In this document: positions 1 to 5,465 of the stretch, piece after piece
How positions within the stretch are numbered: the stretch's first letter is position 1
How the letters are laid out: every line of letters starts with the position of its first letter
Origin: Bacillota bacterium
Lineage (GTDB): Bacteria; Bacillota; Clostridia; Oscillospirales; Acutalibacteraceae
Reading direction: 5' to 3'
DNA length: 8,146 nt
NCBI GenBank assembly: GCA_023460155.1
Contig: JAEWRF010000152.1
Location: 1-8,146 of the forward strand
The notes under the pieces: generated by a model
Databases searched by the model: none
Told to the model about the DNA's origin: nothing
The model's input: only the letters and a program-made list of their open reading frames with translations
Program-made: the position numbers and the translations under genes

Positions 1-982
1 GTGTCCGGCTAAGCGACCTTGCGATTCCGCGGATCGAGTCTTCAATGGGGGTCAGATCCCCGCCGTATTCCATCTGCATTTCACCGGTGAAATCTCCCTC
101 AGACATTTTGCTCAGGTGCTCCGTGATGTCATCAATCACATGATGCAGAGTTTCGACCGTCTTTTCTGTGGCATGAGCCAGAACCTCAGTCTCATCCCCC
201 GTTCGGATCTGCGGAACCGGGCTGTGAAGATCTCCGTCGGACAAAAGTTTCATCCTTCCGGTCACCATCTCCAGAGGTTCGGTAATGGATTTTGCAATCC
301 GGAACATCAGGAGCAGACTGAGCAGAAGAATCAAAAGGCTGGATCCCACCGCCGCAGCCAGTGCAACCAGCTTTTCCTGGTCATACTGCTTTGTCATTGC
401 CTCAATATCAACCTGATAGACTCCGGTACCAACGATCCAGTCATACGGCTCGAACTTTTCCGAATAAGCGCGCTTTAAAAAAGTGCCGCTTATACCGGGT
501 TTGGTAAAATAATATTCACTAAAGCCCCCAGCTTTTTTGTCTTGTGCGGCAGAAATCAGATTCCGGATATAATATGTCCCGTTCAGGTCTTTATCGTCGT
601 AACGGTACTTTCCCTCATATTGTGTTTCCATGTGAGCCTGACAGATTCCTTTGGAATTATCCGCCCAAAAATAGCCTTCTCCGTTGCTATACCTCATGCT
701 GCGAACCAGAGATTTTGCCTGATCCATTTCCTGTGACTGAGTGATCTTTCCGTCCGTATACTCTTTATGATTTGCCGCCAGTGCGGATATCACGCTGTCA
801 ACCTCCGACTTAATGATCTGGTCGGAACCGCTCTTTGCCGCATTGATCGCCGTATTATACGCCTTGCCCAAACTGACATAGGAAAAAATGGACAGTACAA
901 GAATAGTTAACAGGATCAAAGCTCCGACTGCCAATAAAAGTTTCTGTCTCAATCGAAGTTTCTTGTGAAATTGTTTCAGCAT
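1..982 (-). CDS. Membrane chemoreceptor (probable methyl-accepting chemotaxis protein), N-terminal part, cut by the window edge
   Basis: Reading the minus strand from the ATG at 982-980 gives 327 codons without a stop to the left edge; the C-terminus lies outside. Seen: a short basic N-terminus, TM1 at about residues 14-38, an extracellular domain at 40-205, TM2 at about 206-228, a HAMP domain at about 229-282, and a second HAMP-like segment from 283 (SEGDF...EYGGDLTPI). The extracellular part matches the single Cache 2 (sCache_2) pattern: GEGYFWADNSKG at 101-112, a DLNG at 132-135, and WIVGTGVYQVDI at 182-193. Receptors with this fold include sensors of small carboxylates, but the ligand here cannot be read. 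An in-frame TGA lies just upstream of the chosen start, and GAGAG at 996-992 is a modest ribosome binding site. Because the signalling domain is missing from view, a histidine kinase or diguanylate cyclase output is possible, but a tandem HAMP after Cache is most typical of chemoreceptors. It is transcribed divergently from pepF. Confidence 0.85.
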   Translation of the reverse strand, partial: MLKQFHKKLRLRQKLLLAVGALILLTILVLSIFSYVSLGKAYNTAINAAKSGSDQIIKSEVDSVISALAANHKEYTDGKITQSQEMDQAKSLVRSMRYSNGEGYFWADNSKGICQAHMETQYEGKYRYDDKDLNGTYYIRNLISAAQDKKAGGFSEYYFTKPGISGTFLKRAYSEKFEPYDWIVGTGVYQVDIEAMTKQYDQEKLVALAAAVGSSLLILLLSLLLMFRIAKSITEPLEMVTGRMKLLSDGDLHSPVPQIRTGDETEVLAHATEKTVETLHHVIDDITEHLSKMSEGDFTGEMQMEYGGDLTPIEDSIRGIARSLSRT

Positions 983-1263
983 TTTGTCACACTCTCATCA
1001 TTGTTTTTTGATAATTTTTACCAACTAAATATAACATCCACGTGCAGAAACATAATATCAATTAGTGATTATATTGGTTTTAAGATCAGTTAAAAGGTTC
1101 TTAACAAGCAGCCCTCGAATGCGATACCCGTTACAAGAATACCGGAGACATCTCCCCTATCTTTCGATTATGTTTAGACATCAGCCTAAACTGAAAATCC
1201 AGAGCAATTTTACGGTTGGTTTCTCCCGCTTATATTGAGTGAATGATTTTGGAAGGTGGAAAA
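983..1263. other. Divergent spacer between chemoreceptor and pepF
   Basis: This is an AT-rich spacer with no credible ORF. On the minus strand a perfect TATAAT (1073-1068) lies about 85 bases before the chemoreceptor start, but I see no good -35 at normal spacing (best is TTTTAA at 1095-1090). No clear FliA-type flagellar promoter was found. On the plus strand a modest sigma-A-like promoter for pepF lies at 1209-1236 and is listed separately. No terminator, RNA gene or repeat is evident apart from a short 6-base inverted repeat at 1172-1191. Confidence 0.5.
1209..1236 (+). promoter_or_regulatory. Possible sigma-A promoter of pepF
   Basis: TTTACG (1209-1214, four of six consensus bases) and TATATT (1231-1236, five of six) are separated by 16 bases. 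The expected transcription start, near 1243, falls on the upstream in-frame ATG. This would make that ATG unusable and favours the ATG at 1264, with a leader of about 20 bases containing the ribosome binding site. The match is moderate, and AT-rich spacers give such matches by chance. Confidence 0.35.
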
Positions 1264-3051
1264 ATGGAACTTAAAAAAAGAAACGAAGTTGAAGAGAAAT
1301 TCAAATGGGATTTAACCCCGATTTTTAAAAGCACAGAGGACTGGGAAAACGCCTACGCCGAGGCAAAGAAGGCCGCCGATCAGGCGGGAGGCATCTCCGG
1401 CACTCTCGGCAAATCGGCCGAGAGTATGAAGGCAGGGCTTGATCAGATCTTTACCGCTCTGCGGAAGGTGGAGCTTGTCTATTCCTATGCTTCGCTCCTT
1501 AAAAACAGTGACAACAGCAGCAGTATGTATCAGGAAATGTCCGCTAAAGCCATGAACCTTTACGTGGCCCTCGACACCTCCGTTTCCTTCGTCGACCCTG
1601 AAATTCTGGCCGTTCCCGAGGGAAAGCTGAAGGAGTATCTTGCAGGCGACGTGCTGAAGGGATATCACCATATTATCGCGGATATTGACCGCTCAAGATC
1701 CCACACTCTCGACGAAAAAGGCGAAATGATACTGGCAAAGCTTGGCGATGTGGCACAGACCCCCCATAACTGCTTTACCATGCTTGAAAGCGTTGATATG
1801 CAGTTCCCGAAGATTAGGGATGAAAGCGGAAATGAGCAGCAACTGACCCACGGCAACTTTGCCGTTTTCCGCGAAAGTGCCTCAGCAGACATCCGCCGCG
1901 AATCCTTTGAGAAGTATTTCGGCGAATTTAAGAAATATATCAATACTTGGGCGGCGATGTACGCGGGCAGCGTAAAGATGGACTGCTACTATGCAGACGT
2001 CCGCAGGTTTGACAATGCCTGCGCGCGCTCCCTGTTCTCGGGCAACGTTCCCGTTTCCGTGTACGACAGCCTTGTTGCGTCCGTCCATGGGGCCCTCCCC
2101 CTCATGGAGCGTTATCTGACGCTCCGCAAAAAGCTCCTTGGCCTTGACGAGTTGAATATGTACGATCTTTACTGCCCTATTATTGACGACGTCAAATGGG
2201 AAATGACCCTTGAAGAATCCGAAGATCTCGTGAAAAAGGCCACCGCGCCGCTCGGCGAAAACTACAGCAAGCTGCTTGACCGCGCTTTTCATGAGCGCTG
2301 GATGGATATTTACGAAAACAAAGGCAAGACGACGGGTGCATTCTCCTGCGGCGTTTACGGCGTTCACCCCTATGTCCTGCTCAACTTCTCGAACCGCCTT
2401 GACGATGCGTTCACAATGGCGCATGAGCTTGGCCACTCGATGCACTCCTTCCTGTCCGACGCAAATCAGGACTTTGCAAATCACGACTACCGCATTATGG
2501 TCGCCGAGGTTGCCTCCACTGTAAATGAAGTTCTGCTGACAAAGTATCTGCTGAAAACCCAAACCGACAACAAGCGCCGCGCTTATGTCCTGAATCACTT
2601 CCTTGAAGGCTTCCGCACCACTGTGTTCCGCCAGACGCTGTTTGCAGAATTTGAGCGCGAGGCGCATGATATGTATCAGCGCGGGAATGCGCTGACTGCC
2701 GAGAATCTCTCGAAGGTGTACCGCAGACTGAACGAGGAATACTATGTTGGCGCAAAGATCAACGATTTACAGGATTATGAGTGGGCACGTATTCCTCATT
2801 TCTATAACGCCTTCTATGTCTACCAGTACGCAACGGGCTTCTGCTCCGCAGTTGCCATTGCGGACAATATTTTGAAAACCGGTGACGCAAGCAATTATCT
2901 AAAATTTCTTGCCACCGGCGGAAGCATGTACCCGTTAGACGAGCTTAAAATTGCCGGCGTTGATCTGACAAAGCCCGATACCGTTGCAAACGCCCTCAGA
3001 ATTTTTGGGGAAACACTTGACGAATTTGAGAAACTGATGAGCAAAGAGTAA
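1264..3051 (+). CDS. pepF: Oligoendopeptidase F (M3-family zinc metallopeptidase)
   Basis: This is a cytoplasmic zinc metallopeptidase predicted to cleave short oligopeptides internally, supplying amino acids from imported peptides or clearing peptide fragments. The start at 1264 gives 595 residues, a normal length for PepF. The N-terminus (MELKKRNEVEEKFKWDLTPIF) is the typical opening of the family. The zinc site is intact: HELGH at residues 387-391 with catalytic Glu388, and the third ligand Glu415 in the motif VAEVAST, 28 residues after the first His. The C-terminal substrate-side motif IPHFYNAFYVYQYATG is also present. There is no signal peptide and no membrane segment. An in-frame ATG exists at 1243, but GGAAGGTGG at 1251-1259 sits between the two and is well placed only for 1264. 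The gene stands alone; the next gene begins 244 bases later behind its own promoter. No intrinsic terminator with a clear U-run follows the stop. The family call is firm; the natural substrate is unknown. Confidence 0.96.
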   Translation: MELKKRNEVEEKFKWDLTPIFKSTEDWENAYAEAKKAADQAGGISGTLGKSAESMKAGLDQIFTALRKVELVYSYASLLKNSDNSSSMYQEMSAKAMNLYVALDTSVSFVDPEILAVPEGKLKEYLAGDVLKGYHHIIADIDRSRSHTLDEKGEMILAKLGDVAQTPHNCFTMLESVDMQFPKIRDESGNEQQLTHGNFAVFRESASADIRRESFEKYFGEFKKYINTWAAMYAGSVKMDCYYADVRRFDNACARSLFSGNVPVSVYDSLVASVHGALPLMERYLTLRKKLLGLDELNMYDLYCPIIDDVKWEMTLEESEDLVKKATAPLGENYSKLLDRAFHERWMDIYENKGKTTGAFSCGVYGVHPYVLLNFSNRLDDAFTMAHELGHSMHSFLSDANQDFANHDYRIMVAEVASTVNEVLLTKYLLKTQTDNKRRAYVLNHFLEGFRTTVFRQTLFAEFEREAHDMYQRGNALTAENLSKVYRRLNEEYYVGAKINDLQDYEWARIPHFYNAFYVYQYATGFCSAVAIADNILKTGDASNYLKFLATGGSMYPLDELKIAGVDLTKPDTVANALRIFGETLDEFEKLMSKE

Positions 3052-3055
3052 ATTA

Positions 3056-3167
3056 GGGAGCCGTGTCATATTTATAATATTGGGTTGAGGTGCTCGTTTT
3101 TGTCACACGACACGGGCGGGCACCGGTTGCGGCTGCCGATGGGCTCCCGGGGAGCAATATACCCGAT
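3056..3167 (+). other. GC-rich, strongly self-complementary spacer island; candidate structured RNA (unassigned)
   Basis: About two thirds of bases 3086-3164 are G or C (hand count), in a spacer that is otherwise AT-rich. A plus-strand RNA could form a closing stem 3079-3085/3161-3167 (7 pairs, one U-G), a long hairpin 3089-3096/3117-3124 (8 pairs, one U-G), extended by U-G pairs 3097-3099/3114-3116 and topped by 3101-3104/3109-3112 with loop ACAC, and a third hairpin 3143-3147/3151-3155 with loop CGG. Competing pairings also exist: 3061-3067 with 3109-3115, and 3056-3061 with 3143-3148. No U-run follows, so it is not a standard terminator, and I do not recognise a known riboswitch, T-box, SRP or 6S core. 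It could be a pepF 3' UTR element, a small RNA, or a palindromic repeat. A TATAAT at 3073-3078 exists, but without a good -35. Confidence 0.3.
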
Positions 3168-3202
3168 CAAAAGTAAAACATGCGAAAAGCTCCAACCGAA
3201 TG

Positions 3203-3232
3203 TTGACAATACAATTTTAAAAGTGATAAAAT
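3203..3232 (+). promoter_or_regulatory. Sigma-A promoter of the marR-ABC operon
   Basis: A perfect -35 TTGACA (3203-3208) and a -10 TAAAAT (3227-3232, five of six) are separated by 18 bases, and a TG at 3224-3225 gives an extended -10. The predicted start near 3239 lies just before the palindromic operator cluster and about 57 bases before the marR start codon. This is the best promoter in the window. It would drive the regulator and both transporter genes, since no internal promoter or terminator is evident between them. Confidence 0.75.
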
Positions 3233-3244
3233 AATTGGCGTTGA

Positions 3245-3267
3245 TAGTTAGCAAGCTAATTATTAGC
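3245..3267. promoter_or_regulatory. Overlapping palindromic operator, probable MarR autoregulation site
   Basis: Two palindromes share a half-site. TTAGC-AA-GCTAA spans 3248-3259 and extends with one mismatch to 3245-3262. GCTAAT-T-ATTAGC spans 3255-3267 and is perfect around a single central base. Both use the TTAGC/GCTAA half-site, a style common for MarR-family dimers. The cluster begins a few bases after the predicted transcription start, so bound protein would block the promoter. That the neighbouring MarR protein binds here is inference. Confidence 0.6.
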
Positions 3268-3271
3268 ATTG

Positions 3272-3281
3272 CAATTAATTG
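3272..3281. repeat. Palindrome CAATTAATTG next to the operator
   Basis: This perfect 10-base palindrome lies between the operator cluster and the ribosome binding site of the MarR gene. It could be an additional regulator half-site pair, resembling the CAATT/AATTG core used by some MarR-family proteins of the OhrR type. It could also be chance in AT-rich DNA. Confidence 0.3.
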
Positions 3282-3295
3282 TTCGGAGGAAAATT

Positions 3296-3724
3296 ATGTC
3301 TGTCAGTCTTCATCATGCGATCCTTATGACGTTCAACGCACAGAAGAACAGCCTGCGCCCCGGTATGGTTGAGATCGGTCTTTCGCCTGGTCAGCCGAAG
3401 GTGCTGCGGTTCCTTGCGGCCCACGACAGCTGCATGCAGAGAGAAATTGCGGAGGCTCTGAATATCGAGCCCGCCACAGTATCCCGCCTGCTCTCCAATA
3501 TGGAGCAGAACGGTCTTGTGGTGCGTTCTACACCGGAGGAATGTCGAAGGGCGGAATCGGTCAGTATCACCCAAGAGGGGCGTTCCGCTTTTGCTCAGTG
3601 GGAAACAGTCTGCCACACGGTGGAAGAGCAGTCCATGAAGGGATTTTCAGAAGAGGAAGAGCAGCAGTTTCTGAAAAATTTGTGCCGGATGTATCAAAAT
3701 CTCACGGGGAAACCGTTGGAATAG
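3296..3724 (+). CDS. MarR-family transcriptional regulator
   Basis: A 142-residue winged helix-turn-helix protein, the usual MarR length, acting as a DNA-binding dimer whose grip is normally released by a small ligand or oxidation. Seen: an N-terminal helix (1-20), the motif LSPGQPKVLRFL at 29-40, the helix-turn-helix at about 47-73 with recognition helix around EPATVSRLLSNMEQNG (58-73), a wing at about 77-91 (RRAESVSIT), and a C-terminal dimerisation helix (108-137). Cysteines occur at 47, 83, 106 and 130, but none sits at the N-terminal sensing position of OhrR, so redox sensing is not supported. The ATG at 3296 is preceded by GGAGGA at 3285-3290; an in-frame TTG at 3269 lacks a ribosome binding site and overlaps the operator region. 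The first ABC gene starts 13 bases after the stop. The context makes it the likely autorepressor of the exporter operon. The inducer is unknown. Confidence 0.93.
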   Translation: MSVSLHHAILMTFNAQKNSLRPGMVEIGLSPGQPKVLRFLAAHDSCMQREIAEALNIEPATVSRLLSNMEQNGLVVRSTPEECRRAESVSITQEGRSAFAQWETVCHTVEEQSMKGFSEEEEQQFLKNLCRMYQNLTGKPLE

Positions 3725-3737
3725 TGGAGGAAAGATC

Positions 3738-5465
3738 GTGGTCAAGCGACTCTATGAATTTTTTAGACCTTACCGGAAAGCGCTTTTGGGAAGCATCGCC
3801 TGCGTGATGGCGGAGTGTGTGTTTGAGCTTGTCATCCCGCTCATCATGGCTGATATTATAGACGTGGGAGTCATGCAGAAGGACCGCGGCTATATTCTCC
3901 AGCGCGGAGCCCTGATGGTTGCCTGCGCGCTGGCCGCTCTCGCGCTCGGCTCCCTGTACGCGCGCCTTGGGGCGCAGGCCGGTCAGGGCTTCGGGGCGGA
4001 ACTCCGGCAGCGGGAATATAAAAAGGTGCAGGAATATTCGTTTTCCAATCTGGATCATTTCAGCACGCCGTCGCTCATCACACGGCTGACCAGTGACATT
4101 ACCATCCTTCAGAATTCCGTCTGCAACGGAATCCGGCCGATGGTGCGCGGCCCGGTCATGATGCTGACCGGCCTGGTTATGTCTTTTGTGCTGAGTCCGA
4201 AGCTTTCTATTGTTTTTCTGATCGCCGTGCCGGTACTTGCGGCCGGATTGTTTCTCATCATGCGGCCTCTGGGGGCCTGTTACGCGCGGATGCAGAAAAT
4301 GCTGGACCGTGTTAACTCCATCGTGCAGGAAAACCTGACGGCGATACGCACGGTAAAATCCTATGTGCGGGGGGAAAGCCAATCGGCTCTTTTCGCCGAG
4401 GGGAACGGCGATTACTGCGCCGCCTCTCAGCGTGCGTTTCACACCGCCATGCTGAATATGCCGTATTTTCAGTTTGTTATGTACTGCACGATTCTCTGCA
4501 TCCTCTGGTTCGGCGGCAATTTCATTCATACGGGTACCATGAAGGTCGGAGAATTGACCGGCTTTTTAAGCTACGTGTTACAGATCTTAAATTCTCTGAT
4601 GATGATTTCAAACGTGTTCCTGATGCTCAGCCGTTCCATGACCTCCATCGGCAGGGTATTTGAGGTGCTGGACGAGAAGCCGGGAATCGTTGACAGCGGC
4701 GATCCGTCGCTTGTCATTGACAGCGGCAGCGTTGAGTTCATTGATGTCTCGTTCAAATACAGCGAAAAAGCAAAGGAAAATGTCCTTTCCAACGTCAGCC
4801 TGAATATCCGCGCAGGGCAGATGATCGGCGTGCTCGGCGGCACGGGAGCCGCCAAAACGTCACTGGTGCAGCTGATTCCGCGTCTTTATGACGTCAGCGC
4901 CGGCTGCGTTCGAATCGACGGACGCGACGTGCGCGAGTACAGTCTGCGCCAGTTGCGCGACAGCGTCGGCATGGTTCTGCAGAACAACACGTTGTTCTCC
5001 GGCACCATCCGGGAAAATCTTCTCTGGGGCAACGAACACGCCGGGCAGGAGGAGCTGGATTGGGCCTGCCGCATCGCGTGCGCGGACGAGTTCCTCGGCC
5101 GTCTTCCGGACGGCTACGACACTGTGCTCGGCCAGGGCGGTGTGAACGTTTCGGGCGGGCAGAAGCAGCGGCTCTGCATTGCCCGCGCCCTGCTCAAACG
5201 GCCGAAGATCTTGATTCTGGATGATTCGACCAGCGCGGTAGATACCGCCACGGAACGCAGGATACGCGAGCGGCTTGCGGAAGAACTGCCGCAGACGACC
5301 CGCATCCTCATTACCCAACGGCTCGGTTCGGTGGAAGAAGCCGACCAGATCATTCTGCTTGACGACGGCAGAGTCACTGCCGTGGGAAAGCACGGCGAGC
5401 TTCTCGCCAACAATGAAGTCTACCGGGAAATCTGGCGGTTCCAGCAGAAGGGAGAGATTGCGTAA
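3738..5465 (+). CDS. ABC exporter half-transporter with degenerate ATP site (subunit 1 of heterodimer)
   Basis: A 575-residue type IV ABC exporter half: six membrane helices (about 16-39, 56-77, 137-155, 157-178, 243-263, 273-297) fused to a nucleotide-binding domain (about 330-570). Motifs: Walker A GGTGAAKTS at 367-375, Q-loop Gln415, signature VSGGQ at 471-475, Walker B ending Asp495-Asp496, D-loop SAVD to 502, and switch position Gln527. The catalytic Glu is Asp, the switch His is Gln, and the Walker A Gly before Lys is Ala (Ala372). These are features of the inactive-site subunit in heterodimeric exporters such as TM287/288, BmrCD and LmrCD. Its intact signature would serve the partner's active site. 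The start is GTG at 3738, supported by GGAGG at 3726-3730 seven bases upstream and by the typical N-terminus (KRLYEFFRPYRKAL). The stop overlaps the next start. Likely substrates are hydrophobic drugs or lipids, but none can be read from the sequence. Confidence 0.94.
   Translation: MVKRLYEFFRPYRKALLGSIACVMAECVFELVIPLIMADIIDVGVMQKDRGYILQRGALMVACALAALALGSLYARLGAQAGQGFGAELRQREYKKVQEYSFSNLDHFSTPSLITRLTSDITILQNSVCNGIRPMVRGPVMMLTGLVMSFVLSPKLSIVFLIAVPVLAAGLFLIMRPLGACYARMQKMLDRVNSIVQENLTAIRTVKSYVRGESQSALFAEGNGDYCAASQRAFHTAMLNMPYFQFVMYCTILCILWFGGNFIHTGTMKVGELTGFLSYVLQILNSLMMISNVFLMLSRSMTSIGRVFEVLDEKPGIVDSGDPSLVIDSGSVEFIDVSFKYSEKAKENVLSNVSLNIRAGQMIGVLGGTGAAKTSLVQLIPRLYDVSAGCVRIDGRDVREYSLRQLRDSVGMVLQNNTLFSGTIRENLLWGNEHAGQEELDWACRIACADEFLGRLPDGYDTVLGQGGVNVSGGQKQRLCIARALLKRPKILILDDSTSAVDTATERRIRERLAEELPQTTRILITQRLGSVEEADQIILLDDGRVTAVGKHGELLANNEVYREIWRFQQKGEIA

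Noticed and set aside
542..744. Small plus-strand ORFs within 116-744
   Set aside because: They lie opposite the chemoreceptor reading frame, which is continuous for 327 codons with recognisable Cache and HAMP motifs.
1172..1191. Inverted repeat GTTTAG/CTAAAC with an eight-base loop upstream of pepF
   Set aside because: Six-base arms in AT-rich DNA are expected by chance, and it is not placed against a convincing promoter; no regulator can be tied to it.
1243..1263. Upstream in-frame ATG for pepF adding seven residues
   Set aside because: The strong ribosome binding site at 1251-1259 lies inside this extension and fits only the ATG at 1264, whose N-terminus matches the family.
1882..2667. 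Long antisense ORF (261 codons) opposite pepF
   Set aside because: It lies wholly inside a well-conserved peptidase gene on the other strand, has no recognisable domain or ribosome binding site, and reflects codon bias of the real gene.
3269..3295. TTG start for the MarR gene adding nine residues
   Set aside because: It has no ribosome binding site and sits against the operator, while GGAGGA at 3285-3290 fits the ATG at 3296.
3702..4529. Long antisense ORF (275 codons) opposite the first ABC gene
   Set aside because: Composition is rich in His, Arg and Gln with no domain pattern, and it overlaps the conserved membrane domain of the real gene. Similar shadows at 4860-5612 and 5420-6142 were rejected for the same reason.
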